From assembly GCA_021779195.1 (NCBI GenBank), contig JAJYBB010000002.1:124001-188000 (forward strand): a stretch of 64,000 nucleotides of DNA. Direction: 5' to 3'. Below, one piece after another: positions 35,790 to 44,588 of this stretch. The notes below the pieces were generated by a model. It did no database searches. It was not told the origin of the DNA and was given only the letters and a program-made list of their open reading frames with translations. The stretch is from Bacteroidota bacterium. Its GTDB lineage: Bacteria > Bacteroidota > Bacteroidia > Bacteroidales > Paludibacteraceae. Made by a program: the position numbers and the translations under genes. Every line of letters starts with the position of its first letter. Within the stretch, counting starts at the first letter, position 1.

Positions 35790-37028
35790 ATGAATGAATT
35801 GAAATTATCTTCCAAAGATTTAATGGAACTCGAAAATAATTTTGGGGCACATAATTATCATTCTATTCCGGTAGTTCTCGAAAAAGGAGATGGCGTTTTA
35901 GTATATGATATAGAAGGAAAGCAGTATTTTGATTTTCTGTCGGCATATTCTGCTGTAAACCAAGGACATTCTAATCCTAAAATCATTCAAACCCTGATAG
36001 ATCAAGCCCGCAAATTGACGTTGACTTCACGTGCATTTTACAATAGCCAACTGGGTTTATTTGATAAATTTGTTACTGAATATTTTGGGTACGATAAAAT
36101 TCTGCCAATGAACACCGGAGCCGAAGCTGTTGAAACTGCTTTAAAACTTTGCCGCAAATGGGCGTATGAGAAAAAAGGTTTGCCCGATAATTCAGCTCAA
36201 ATCGTGGTTTGTGAAAATAACTTTCATGGTCGAACCACCACGATTATTTCATTTTCTGTAGATCCTGAAGCCTATGGTCATTTTGGTCCATTTACACCAG
36301 GATTTATTATTATTCCTTATAACGATGCCGATGCTCTTGAAAAAGTTTTAATTGAAACTCCCAATATTGCAGGGTTTTTGGTTGAACCAATTCAGGGTGA
36401 AGCCGGGGCATTTGTTCCTCACGATGGGTATCTCCGTAGTTGCTACAATATTTGTCAGCAACATAATGTATTATTTATTGCTGATGAGGTTCAGACCGGA
36501 ATAGCCCGAACCGGAAAAATGCTGGCTTGCGATTATGAATCAGTTCATCCTGATATTTTGATTCTTGGTAAAGCTTTATCAGGTGGTGTATATCCTGTAT
36601 CGGCGGTATTATCGAGTCAATCCATCATGGATGTTTTTCAGCCCGGTCAACATGGATCTACTTTTGGCGGAAATCCGTTGGCTGCAGCTGTGGCTATTTC
36701 CGCATTGGAAGTGGTTCGAGATGAAAATTTAGCGGCAAATGCTTTCCGAATGGGAAATATTTTTAGGGCAGAAATGAAAATTATCTGCGAAACATCTAAA
36801 ATTGCATCGTTTGTTCGAGGTAAAGGCTTATTGAATGCATTGATTGTCAATGATAAAGGATATGAAAATTTGGCTTGGGAAGTATGTCTGAAACTTGCTG
36901 AAAATGGATTGTTGGCAAAACCAACTCATTCTAACATAATTCGATTTGCACCGCCCTTAATTATAACCGAAACTCAATTGAACGAATGTATATTGATCAT
37001 CAAAAAAACTATTAAATCTTTTGAATAA
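35790..37028 (+). CDS. rocD: Ornithine-oxo-acid aminotransferase
   Basis: 412 aa, class-III PLP aminotransferase. Visible: NTGAEAVETALKLCRKW (PLP phosphate loop), ENNFHGRTT, VEPIQGEAG, DEVQTGIARTG (Asp that holds the PLP ring nitrogen), ILGKALSGG (Schiff-base Lys) and HGSTFGGNPLAAAVA. It moves the delta-amino group of ornithine to 2-oxoglutarate, giving glutamate semialdehyde. With the two upstream hydrolases it forms an arginine/citrulline-to-glutamate route; the next enzyme (P5C dehydrogenase) is not in the window. Confidence 0.95.
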   Translation: MNELKLSSKDLMELENNFGAHNYHSIPVVLEKGDGVLVYDIEGKQYFDFLSAYSAVNQGHSNPKIIQTLIDQARKLTLTSRAFYNSQLGLFDKFVTEYFGYDKILPMNTGAEAVETALKLCRKWAYEKKGLPDNSAQIVVCENNFHGRTTTIISFSVDPEAYGHFGPFTPGFIIIPYNDADALEKVLIETPNIAGFLVEPIQGEAGAFVPHDGYLRSCYNICQQHNVLFIADEVQTGIARTGKMLACDYESVHPDILILGKALSGGVYPVSAVLSSQSIMDVFQPGQHGSTFGGNPLAAAVAISALEVVRDENLAANAFRMGNIFRAEMKIICETSKIASFVRGKGLLNALIVNDKGYENLAWEVCLKLAENGLLAKPTHSNIIRFAPPLIITETQLNECILIIKKTIKSFE

Positions 37029-37035
37029 CAATTAT

Positions 37036-37680
37036 TTAATTGAAATGAAGCAGTTTAATGAAAAATGTCGTAATACTTCCTACAAAATCGGATAAATGTA
37101 AAATATTTAAATGAAATTGATTTTCAACAATGATTATCACAAAAAGTCCAAAAGTTCCCCAACGATAAAGATTCATCATCAACCGAGGATGCATATCTTG
37201 CAGGTATGTCATGTAGAAATGTGAACCATCCAATGGAGGAATTGGGATGAGATTAAATACAAACAAACCAAAATTGATCACGCCCCAAACTAAAATAAGA
37301 TGAATAATTTCTATACCAATACCCGATGTGTGAAAAAAATTGGAGACATACAGTATTCGCGCAATCGAAATAAACGCGATAGCTAATAAAAAATTGGATA
37401 TTGGTCCTGCAAACGCAATGATAATTTCGTCGCGATGTTCATTTTTTAAGTTGATCGGGTTAAATTGAACTGGTTTTGCCCAACCAAAACCTGCAATAAC
37501 GATTAAGAGAAAACCAAACCAGTCAATATGTTTCAATGGGTTCAAGGTTAATCTTCCATCAAATTTTGCCGTCATATCGCCCAACCGGTACGCTGCATAT
37601 GCATGAGAAAATTCATGCACTGTCAATCCTATGACAGCTGCCGGTGCCATTTCTAATATTGTAATAATATCCAAGCCCAT
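37036..37680 (-). CDS. Site-2 protease family (M50) membrane protein
   Basis: 214 aa. Zinc motif HEFSH (near residues 23-27, VHEFSHAYAAYRLGD) and the second M50 motif NLIPIPPLDGSH (Asp ligand) are both present, with five or so transmembrane helices. This is the short S2P form that lacks PDZ domains. Such intramembrane proteases cut membrane-bound substrates; the target is unknown. It is convergent with rocD (7-base gap) and divergent from hisA. Confidence 0.88.
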   Translation of the reverse strand: MGLDIITILEMAPAAVIGLTVHEFSHAYAAYRLGDMTAKFDGRLTLNPLKHIDWFGFLLIVIAGFGWAKPVQFNPINLKNEHRDEIIIAFAGPISNFLLAIAFISIARILYVSNFFHTSGIGIEIIHLILVWGVINFGLFVFNLIPIPPLDGSHFYMTYLQDMHPRLMMNLYRWGTFGLFVIIIVENQFHLNILHLSDFVGSITTFFIKLLHFN

Positions 37681-37769
37681 TGTTATTTATTTGAGGCACA
37701 AAGGTACAACTAAATTTAGAAATTACATACAAAAGTAAACGTTTTAATAGAGATTAGAAATTAGTGATA

Positions 37770-37800
37770 TTGTTGTATCAAAGCTTTTTTACTACTTTTG
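37770..37800 (+). promoter_or_regulatory. Promoter of hisA
   Basis: TTG (37770-37772) or TTG (37773-37775), then TACTTTTG (37793-37800), matching the Bacteroidota -33/-7 pattern with 17-20 bases between. The GTG start is 42 bases downstream. Confidence 0.5.
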
Positions 37801-37842
37801 TTCAATAAAATAATTGATGTATTATAGATAAACTTTTTAATA

Positions 37843-38571
37843 GTGATTGAAATAATCCCAGCCATCGATTTGATTGATGGAAAATGTGTTCGCTTATCTC
37901 AGGGCGATTATAATCGTAAAACAGTTTACAATGAAAATCCATTGGATGTAGCACAAATGTTTGCAGATGCCGGCTTACATCGTTTGCATTTGGTTGATTT
38001 AGATGGTGCGAAAGCGCAACATATTGTGAATTATAAAGTTCTAGAAAATATAACTACCCGTACCAATCTAATCGTAGATTTCGGGGGTGGTTTAAAATCG
38101 GATGATGATTTACGGGTTGCTTTTGAATGCGGTGCAAAAATGATCACCGGTGGAAGTGTTGCAGTCAAAAATCCCGAACTATTTAGCTCTTGGATAGCAA
38201 AATATGGATCCGAAAAAATTATTCTTGGTGCAGATGTGAATAACGAAAAAATTGCGGTAAATGGTTGGACCGAAACCACTGCTTTAGAATGGTTACCATT
38301 TATTCAAAAGTATGTGAAGCAAAATATTAATAAAGTTATTTGCACTGATATCAGTCGTGATGGGATGCTTCTAGGTCCGGCAATTGAGCTTTACAAAAAA
38401 ATGTTGCACTATTTTCCTGATTTATATTTAATTGCAAGTGGTGGAGTGAGTTCAATTTCTGATATCGAATTTCTTCAACAAGCAGGTATTCCCGCCGTAA
38501 TTACGGGTAAAGCCATATACGAAGGTAAGATTTTGCTGAAAGATTTTACTCGATTAATTCTTAAAAATTAA
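37843..38571 (+). CDS. hisA: HisA, phosphoribosyl-formimino-AICAR-phosphate isomerase
   Basis: 242 aa, GTG start. Catalyses the Amadori rearrangement in histidine synthesis. Motifs: IIPAIDLIDGKCVRLSQGD with catalytic Asp8, LVDLDGA, VDFGGGLKS (phosphate loop), LGADVNNEKIAVNGW with the second catalytic Asp near 130, and ASGGVSS / VITGKAIYEG at the C-terminal phosphate site. The GTG at 37843 gives an N-terminus that fits the family exactly. It stands apart from any other his gene here, which is unusual. Confidence 0.95.
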   Translation: MIEIIPAIDLIDGKCVRLSQGDYNRKTVYNENPLDVAQMFADAGLHRLHLVDLDGAKAQHIVNYKVLENITTRTNLIVDFGGGLKSDDDLRVAFECGAKMITGGSVAVKNPELFSSWIAKYGSEKIILGADVNNEKIAVNGWTETTALEWLPFIQKYVKQNINKVICTDISRDGMLLGPAIELYKKMLHYFPDLYLIASGGVSSISDIEFLQQAGIPAVITGKAIYEGKILLKDFTRLILKN

Positions 38572-38641
38572 TAAATAAACGACGGAAATCTTCTGTTTCG
38601 TTGTACATTTGCTTTTCATTCGAACTAATTTTACATAAATT

Positions 38642-39076
38642 ATGCTTAAAGAAATTTTATCCGTTTCCGGTAAACCGGGACTTTTTAAACTTGTTTCTCA
38701 AGGAAAGAATATGTTGATTGTAGAATCATTAATCGATGGAAGGCGAATTCCGGCTTATACTAAAGATAAAGTTGTATCTTTAGGTGATATTGCGATTTTT
38801 ACTGAAGATGAAGAAGTTCCATTGGCAAAAGTACTCGAAAAAGTTAAAGCGAAAGAAAATGGAGCGTTGAGTTCAATTGATCCCAAATCTGACAACGAAA
38901 AATTGCGAACGTATATGGCCGAAATTTTGCCTGAATACAACCGTGATAAGGTATATCCCAGTGATATTCGGAAACTCATTTTATGGTATAACATACTGAT
39001 TCAAGCTAATCTAACTGACTTTTCTATCGAAAAGAAAAATGAATCTGAATCTAATGTTGAATCTAATGTTGAATAA
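38642..39076 (+). CDS. DUF5606 domain protein
   Basis: 144 aa. Matches the Bacteroidota DUF5606 pattern: MLKEILSVSGKPGLFKLVSQGKNMLIVESL at the N-terminus, then GDIAIFTEDEEVPL, and a helical YNILIQANLTDF segment. The C-terminal tail repeats ESNV(E). No function is known to me. It is 33 bases upstream of the Nif3-like gene, in the same direction, so co-transcribed with it. A -7-like TACATTTG (38604-38611) lies just before it. Confidence 0.85.
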   Translation: MLKEILSVSGKPGLFKLVSQGKNMLIVESLIDGRRIPAYTKDKVVSLGDIAIFTEDEEVPLAKVLEKVKAKENGALSSIDPKSDNEKLRTYMAEILPEYNRDKVYPSDIRKLILWYNILIQANLTDFSIEKKNESESNVESNVE

Positions 39077-39109
39077 TATATTCCTTCGTGCTATATAATT
39101 TATTGAATA

Positions 39110-40204
39110 ATGGTTGTAAAATCTGTATGTGATTGGATAGAAGAAGCGGCTCCTTTAGCGTTGCAAGAAATTTATGATAATGCAGGTTTACTTGTGGGTA
39201 ATCCACAAATGGAAATCAAATCGGTTTTAATTACAATCGATGTTACTGAAACAGTAATTGAAGAAGCCCTTCAAAAAGGTTGTAACTTAATTGTGGCACA
39301 TCATCCTTTAATTTTTAATGGATTAAAAAAGTTAACTTACGAAAATGAAGTGCAACGTTGCATTTTGAAAGCTGTTCAAAATCAAATAGCTATTTATGCT
39401 GCTCATACAAATTTAGACAATGTATTTCAAGGAGTTAGTGCTAAGATGGCACAAAAAATCGAATTGAAAAACTTGCGGATTTTACAACCGAAAAATGAAT
39501 TGTTGTCCAAATTAACAGTTTATGTTCCCCGTTTGCATGCATACGCCCTTCGTCAGACATTATTCGACGCCGGAGCCGGCGAAATTGGGAACTATGATGC
39601 TTGTAGTTTTAATTTGGAAGGAATTGGAACTTTTCGTGCTGGAGAACGGTCAAATCCTTTTGTAGGAGAAATCGGCGAATTACATTCTGAACCGGAAATT
39701 AAAATTGAAATCATTATGCCGAATTATTTGAAAGCAAAAATAATCAGGGTATTGATTCAAAATCATCCCTATGAAGAACCAGCTTTCGATATTATTCCGT
39801 TGAAAAATATATGGAATCGCGTTGGAGCGGGTATTGTAGGTGAATTGAATGAACCAGAAGATGAATACGTTTTCTTGAATCGCATAAAGAAGATTTTTAA
39901 TATTCCCGTTTTGAGGCACACCGATTTGTTACAAAAACAAATTAAAACCGTCGCATTATGCGGAGGTTCAGGTAGTAGCTTGTTAAATGATGCTTTCGCC
40001 GCAAATGCTGATATTTTTATTTCGGCAGATTTTAAATATCATGAGTTTTTTCAAGCCGAGCGACGTATTTTAATCGCCGATATTGGTCATTACGAAAGCG
40101 AACAATTCACAAAAGACATTTTTTATGAGATAATTACAAAAAAAATACCTACCTTTGCAGTCCAAATTTCAGATACAAAAACCAACCCCATAAACTATTT
40201 GTAA
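39110..40204 (+). CDS. Nif3-like dinuclear metal centre protein (GCH I type 2 homologue)
   Basis: 364 aa. N-terminal Nif3 half with metal ligands in IVAHHPLIF (His-His) and AAHTNLDN, an inserted PII-like domain (about 130-240), and a C-terminal half with ISADFKYHEFFQAE and DIGHYESEQF (metal ligands His and Glu). Forms a hexameric ring with two metals per site in known structures; the reaction is unsettled. Five bases before the zinc-ribbon gene, a pairing I recall as common in this phylum. Confidence 0.92.
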   Translation: MVVKSVCDWIEEAAPLALQEIYDNAGLLVGNPQMEIKSVLITIDVTETVIEEALQKGCNLIVAHHPLIFNGLKKLTYENEVQRCILKAVQNQIAIYAAHTNLDNVFQGVSAKMAQKIELKNLRILQPKNELLSKLTVYVPRLHAYALRQTLFDAGAGEIGNYDACSFNLEGIGTFRAGERSNPFVGEIGELHSEPEIKIEIIMPNYLKAKIIRVLIQNHPYEEPAFDIIPLKNIWNRVGAGIVGELNEPEDEYVFLNRIKKIFNIPVLRHTDLLQKQIKTVALCGGSGSSLLNDAFAANADIFISADFKYHEFFQAERRILIADIGHYESEQFTKDIFYEIITKKIPTFAVQISDTKTNPINYL

Positions 40205-40209
40205 TCATT

Positions 40210-40980
40210 ATGGCTACAGAACAAAAAGCAGAAAAAGAAATAACTGTCGAAGAGAAACTCCAAGCACTTTATGAACTTCAAAAAGTGGTTTCGAATATTG
40301 ATGAAATCAAAATATTAAGGGGTGAATTGCCTCTGGAAGTTCAAGATCTGGAAGATGAAATTATTGGGTTAAATACCCGTTTAGAACATTTCGAAACAGA
40401 AATTGCTGATTTGAATGCAACTATTGCTTCCAAAAAAATTGAGATTGAAGAATCAAAGATTAAAATAAACAAATATAAAGAGCAACAAGACAACGTTCGG
40501 AATAATCGCGAATTTGATAATCTTTCGAAAGAAGTTGAATTTCAAACTTTAGAAATCGAATTATGTGAAAAACGAATAAAAGAATATTCAGCTGCTCTCG
40601 AAAGCAAAATGATTGAACAAAAAATAACTGCGGACCAATTATCAGAAAGAAAACTCGACTTGGAACAAAAGAAAGGGGAATTGAATGAAATTGTTTCAGA
40701 AACCAAGCAAGAAGAAGAAAAGCTACGTGAACATGCTAAAGAAATTGAAGGCACAATCGAAGCAAGATTAATCACGGCTTTTAAACGAATCCGAAAAAAT
40801 GCACGAAATGGTTTAGCAGTAGTTTATGTTCAACGTGATGCTTGTGGTGGATGTTTCAATAAAATTCCAGCTCAACGCCAGTTAGATATTCGTTTACGTA
40901 AAAAAATCATTGTTTGTGAATATTGTGGACGTATTTTAATTGATCCTGAGCTTGCAGGTATAACTACAACCGAAGAATAG
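40210..40980 (+). CDS. Coiled-coil C4-type zinc-ribbon protein
   Basis: 256 aa. Residues about 10-190 are a long heptad coiled coil. The C-terminal part has CxxC pairs CGGCFNKIP and CEYCGRILIDPEL, forming a four-Cys zinc ribbon. Related proteins are suggested to bind nucleic acid and partner Nif3-like proteins; the function is unclear. Last gene of the DUF5606-Nif3-zinc-ribbon unit and followed by a strong terminator. Confidence 0.9.
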   Translation: MATEQKAEKEITVEEKLQALYELQKVVSNIDEIKILRGELPLEVQDLEDEIIGLNTRLEHFETEIADLNATIASKKIEIEESKIKINKYKEQQDNVRNNREFDNLSKEVEFQTLEIELCEKRIKEYSAALESKMIEQKITADQLSERKLDLEQKKGELNEIVSETKQEEEKLREHAKEIEGTIEARLITAFKRIRKNARNGLAVVYVQRDACGGCFNKIPAQRQLDIRLRKKIIVCEYCGRILIDPELAGITTTEE

Positions 40981-41000
40981 ATTCTTTACAATAAATTCAT

Positions 41001-41037
41001 AAAAAGTCCGAAATTATTTTTCGGACTTTTTTTTTTT
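41001..41037 (+). terminator. Terminator after the zinc-ribbon gene
   Basis: AAAAAGTCCGA (41001-41011) and TCGGACTTTTT (from 41021) form an 11-base stem with a 9-base loop, followed by a run of T to 41037. Confidence 0.9.
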
Positions 41038-41197
41038 GCTTGAAATTCAAAAATATCTGCCCCACATAAATTCTTTTAGATTTATAAAATTCTCATCAAT
41101 CATTTATTGATATATAAACCTAAAATACAATCATTTATATAGAAATTTCAAGAAGTATTTTTTATATCATAGAATTATTTGATGCTTAATATTAATC

Positions 41198-41248
41198 AAA
41201 ATCGGCATGAAGTCATTCACTAAATTTTATTATCGAAAATCGGCATGA
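41198..41248. repeat. Direct 13-mer pair AAAATCGGCATGA
   Basis: Exact copies at 41198-41210 and 41236-41248, 38 bases apart, each preceded by ATTA. They stand out as GC-richer islands inside a sequence that is otherwise almost all A and T. Could be protein-binding sites. Confidence 0.55.
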
Positions 41249-41314
41249 TTTTTCCTCAAATTATCTCTCCAAAATTATCAATATAATATAAATTGAATTG
41301 TAAATAATTTGAAG

Positions 41315-41373
41315 TTTACAAATGTGATTAAATCATACGTTTGAATTACAAATGTAATATATCACAAATGTAA
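41315..41373. promoter_or_regulatory. Three operator-like repeats around ACAAATGT
   Basis: TTTACAAATGTGAT (41315-41328), ATTACAAATGTAAT (41345-41358) and ATCACAAATGTAAA (41360-41373). Arms are nearly palindromic (TTACA/TGTAA) around AA. Spacings of 30 and 15 bases suggest cooperative binding on one helix region. Part of the 834-base AT-rich gap 41036-41869, in which I see no gene. Confidence 0.45.
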
Positions 41374-41800
41374 AGTTAAATATTTGAGCTTTAGTTTACA
41401 TTTATAGTGATTAAAATTTCATATATGGCATTAATTCACAGAATTGAATCTCACATAAATATAGTGCATTTAAAAAATATAAATAATAATATATATAGCA
41501 TATATTCAGCATATTAAATAAATAAGTTCTATTTATGGTTTATAATTATCCTTGATAATTGACCATATATTTAATCTTTAAGCCATATTGATAATATCTA
41601 TAATTATAAATTATTGATTATCATAAATATAATATATATATGTTCTATTTATAATTTACATAAATCATTTATCTAATATATTTATCTAATTGATTATATA
41701 TAATATATATTAGTCCATTATGTTTGTAAATACAGTAAATATTGAATATGTACATTTGTATATGTATACTATATTACATTCACATATGTACTGTATTTGT

Positions 41801-41822
41801 ATATGTGAATTAATTCACATAT
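41801..41822. promoter_or_regulatory. Perfect 22-base palindrome upstream of XRE gene
   Basis: ATATGTGAATT followed by its exact complement AATTCACATAT, 47 bases before the XRE start codon. A likely operator, plausibly for the XRE protein itself. Confidence 0.55.
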
Positions 41823-41869
41823 ATTTGTAACGAGATTCAATAAGTATATTTACAAATATATTCTGCTTT

Positions 41870-42355
41870 ATGGAAGAAAAAGATAGAATTGAAAAAATTA
41901 TGCAGTTAGAAGAAATGACTGCTGCGGTCTTTGCAACTGAAATCGGTATTCAGGGTTCTACTCTCTCCCATATTCTGAATGGTCGAAATAATCCTAGTTT
42001 AGAAGTTCTTAAAAAAATATTAAACAGATTTAGAACGATCAGTTCAGATTGGCTTATTTTAGGTGTAGGGTCGATGTATCGAACAGAAAAACAATCTCAA
42101 GCATTGACATTGTTTGATAATATTGATGAAAATATCAGTAAATCAAATGTATATGCTGAAAATTCTCCCTCTAAAATAAATCAATATAATTCTAACAACC
42201 AGAATAGAAATGTTAATTCAAAACCAATTGAGCAAAACTTGACTGTTGATAGTGTTAAATCTTCAATTACTCAAAATAATGCTGTTTCTAAATCAGTAAA
42301 AAAAATCATTATATATTACAATGATAATACATTTCAGGAATTAGAAACTAAGTAA
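41870..42355 (+). CDS. XRE-family DNA-binding protein
   Basis: 161 aa. HTH of Cro/CI type at about 12-65 (MTAAVFATEIGIQGSTLSHILNGRNNPS), a typical DWLILGVGSMYR segment at 55-70, then an Asn/Ser/Gln-rich linker (about 85-135) and a C-terminal KKIIIYYNDNTFQELE. I have seen similar short tails in Bacteroidota XRE proteins. Probably a repressor acting on the palindromes just upstream. Not part of a visible phage or toxin pair; the role is otherwise open. Confidence 0.85.
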   Translation: MEEKDRIEKIMQLEEMTAAVFATEIGIQGSTLSHILNGRNNPSLEVLKKILNRFRTISSDWLILGVGSMYRTEKQSQALTLFDNIDENISKSNVYAENSPSKINQYNSNNQNRNVNSKPIEQNLTVDSVKSSITQNNAVSKSVKKIIIYYNDNTFQELETK

Positions 42356-42501
42356 GTCAATTACTAATTTTTTAAATTTATGATTTTGTTAAAATTCAAG
42401 TTAATCAATTGATTTAAGTATTAATTTTGTCAATATATTGAAGGTCAATCTATTGATTTACTTATTATTACGATAAAACGTACTTTACTTTTTCTTTGGA
42501 T

Positions 42502-42533
42502 TTTGTGTGTTTCATGTTTTATTCGTAAATTTG
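42502..42533 (+). promoter_or_regulatory. Promoter of pyrK-pyrD
   Basis: TTTG (42502-42505), 20-base spacer, TAAATTTG (42526-42533): an exact Bacteroidota promoter. Its transcript begins near 42539, which rules out the upstream in-frame ATG at 42507 and supports 42603 as the pyrK start. Confidence 0.75.
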
Positions 42534-42602
42534 TATAAGAAATTCAGTTCAGTTTTTCATGTTTTATTTGATATAAATAGCTGTATATTAATATATTATT
42601 TA

Positions 42603-43379
42603 ATGAGTAAATTTATTCTTGATTTAATTGTTATTGAAAATCGTAAATTAACCGACCAATATGTTTTGTTAATTTTAAAATCTCCTGAAAAATTACCTGA
42701 AATATTACCAGGTCAATTTGCTCAAGTGAGAGTTGACGGTTCATCGACAACATTCTTGCGACGACCTATATCAATTCATTATATTGATTATGAGAAAAAT
42801 GAACTTTGGTTTTTGATTCAGGTAATTGGGGATGGAACCTATCGCCTATCACAACTTAAAGCGGGAGAATTTCTGAATGTAATTCTTCCACTTGGGAATC
42901 ATTTCAGTGTTCCTAAAGATTACAAAGCCTCTTTGTTGCTTATTGGAGGTGGTTGCGGTGTTGCACCATTATTATACTTGGGAGCAAATTTAAAAAGACG
43001 AGGATTTGAAGTTAATTTTTTATTAGGAGCTCGGTCAGCAACTGACATTTTACAGAAAAGTGAATATGATCGATATGGAAATGTTTACATTACGACTGAA
43101 GATGGTTCAATGGGAGAACGTGGATTTGTAACCGCTCATTCATTGCTAAAATCCTCAAATTTTGATTATATTTATACTTGTGGACCTACACCCATGATGA
43201 AGGCAGTTGCTGCCTATGCCGCTAAAATAAAAGCTATTTGTGAAGTTTCTCTAGAAAATACGATGGCTTGTGGAATCGGTGCATGTTTATGCTGTGTTAC
43301 CGATTCAACTGAAGGTCATGTTTGTGTTTGTACTGAAGGTCCTGTGTTTAATATTACAAAGTTGAAATGGCAAATTTAA
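42603..43379 (+). CDS. pyrK: Dihydroorotate dehydrogenase electron transfer subunit
   Basis: 258 aa from 42603. FAD-binding barrel (about 1-95, with [10 protein letters not shown]), NAD-binding domain (about 100-210, [14 protein letters not shown]) and a C-terminal [2Fe-2S] cysteine set (CGIGACLCC and HVCVC, from Cys223). It passes electrons from dihydroorotate via PyrD to NAD. Overlaps pyrD by 13 bases, so the two are translationally coupled. The longer frame from 42507 starts before the transcript. Confidence 0.93.
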   Translation: MSKFILDLIVIENRKLTDQYVLLILKSPEKLPEILPGQFAQVRVDGSSTTFLRRPISIHYIDYEKNELWFLIQVIGDGTYRLSQLKAGEFLNVILPLGNHFSVPKDYKASLLLIGGGCGVAPLLYLGANLKRRGFEVNFLLGARSATDILQKSEYDRYGNVYITTEDGSMGERGFVTAHSLLKSSNFDYIYTCGPTPMMKAVAAYAAKIKAICEVSLENTMACGIGACLCCVTDSTEGHVCVCTEGPVFNITKLKWQI

Positions 43380-44281
43380 ATATCAATATTGGTAATTTAC
43401 AACTGAAAAATCCTGTGATGACTGCATCAGGTACTTTTGGTTATGGAATCGAATATGCAGACTTTATTGATCTATCGCGAATAGGTGGTATATTTGTGAA
43501 GGGAACCACCATTCATGAAAGACAAGGAAATCCTTACCCCCGCATGGCAGAGACACCATCTGGCATGTTAAATGCAGTGGGACTGCAAAATAAGGGTGTC
43601 GATTATTTTATTGAACATATTTATCCGGCCATAAAAGACATCGATACAAATATAATTGTGAATGTATCTGGTTCAACGGTTGATGAGTACATCGAAACAG
43701 CTGAAAAGTTAAATTCGCTCGAAAAAATTCCTGCAATTGAATTAAATATTTCTTGTCCTAATATTAAAGAAGGTGGAATGGCATTTGGAACTAGTTGCCC
43801 AGCTGCTGCTCAGGTAGTTAAGCAAGTGCGAAGGGCATATAAAAATACATTAATAGTGAAGCTTTCTCCAAATGTTACAGATATTACTGAAATTGCTCGC
43901 GTTGTTGAAAACGAAGGAGCTGACGCTGTTTCACTTATTAATACCTTGTTAGCAATGGCAATTAACGCTGAAAGCCGAAAACCTATATTATCAACTATTA
44001 CTGGTGGATTATCTGGTCCTGCTGTAAAGCCCATAGCTCTGCGTATGGTTTGGCAGGTTGCTCACTCTGTTCGTATTCCAATTATTGGTTTAGGCGGAAT
44101 AATGAATGCCACAGATGCTATTGAGTTTATGTTGGCAGGAGCTTCTGCAATTCAAATTGGAACTGCTAATTTCATTGATCCAACAATTTCTGTAAAATTG
44201 GTGGATGGAATTAATGAATACCTCAGTCGACATGGTTTTAAATCTGTAAGCGATATTGTTGGAGCATTAGATATTTCTTAA
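43367..44281 (+). CDS. pyrD: Dihydroorotate dehydrogenase, class 1B catalytic subunit
   Basis: 304 aa. Oxidises dihydroorotate to orotate in pyrimidine synthesis, cytoplasmic, with FMN. Class 1B marks: [38 protein letters not shown] with the catalytic-base Cys, [10 protein letters not shown] and [29 protein letters not shown]. Works as a complex with PyrK, encoded immediately upstream and overlapping. Confidence 0.96.
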   Translation: MANLNINIGNLQLKNPVMTASGTFGYGIEYADFIDLSRIGGIFVKGTTIHERQGNPYPRMAETPSGMLNAVGLQNKGVDYFIEHIYPAIKDIDTNIIVNVSGSTVDEYIETAEKLNSLEKIPAIELNISCPNIKEGGMAFGTSCPAAAQVVKQVRRAYKNTLIVKLSPNVTDITEIARVVENEGADAVSLINTLLAMAINAESRKPILSTITGGLSGPAVKPIALRMVWQVAHSVRIPIIGLGGIMNATDAIEFMLAGASAIQIGTANFIDPTISVKLVDGINEYLSRHGFKSVSDIVGALDIS

Positions 44282-44588
44282 ATTTTTATATTTTCTTAAA
44301 AATTTTCTTGATCAATTTTAATCGACATTGTAATATCAATAGCCCGTTAAAAAAAAATATTTAGCTGCTTTAATGCCGAAATGCAGTAATTCATTGACAT
44401 GCTGGTGACTTTTTATGGTTTTCAGTTTAATGCAAAAGCCTCAATAAATTGATTTAATAAAAATGCATTGTGATCCTATAGTTTATAATCAGCAATTGAG
44501 AATGGGTTTCTAGTTTTTTTTGTCCTTTTGGTGAATAATTTTCATGATATTGACAGTTGTGAGTGATAAGTTGAAGTGAAAATGGAGT

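Noticed and set aside
41198-41248. CRISPR array
   Set aside because: Only two copies of a 13-mer, 25 bases apart, with no further units and no cas genes.
41036-41869. Replication origin
   Set aside because: High AT content alone; no dnaA, parAB or cluster of DnaA boxes found.
42507-42602. N-terminal extension of PyrK
   Set aside because: The extension begins before the expected transcript start and has no family match.
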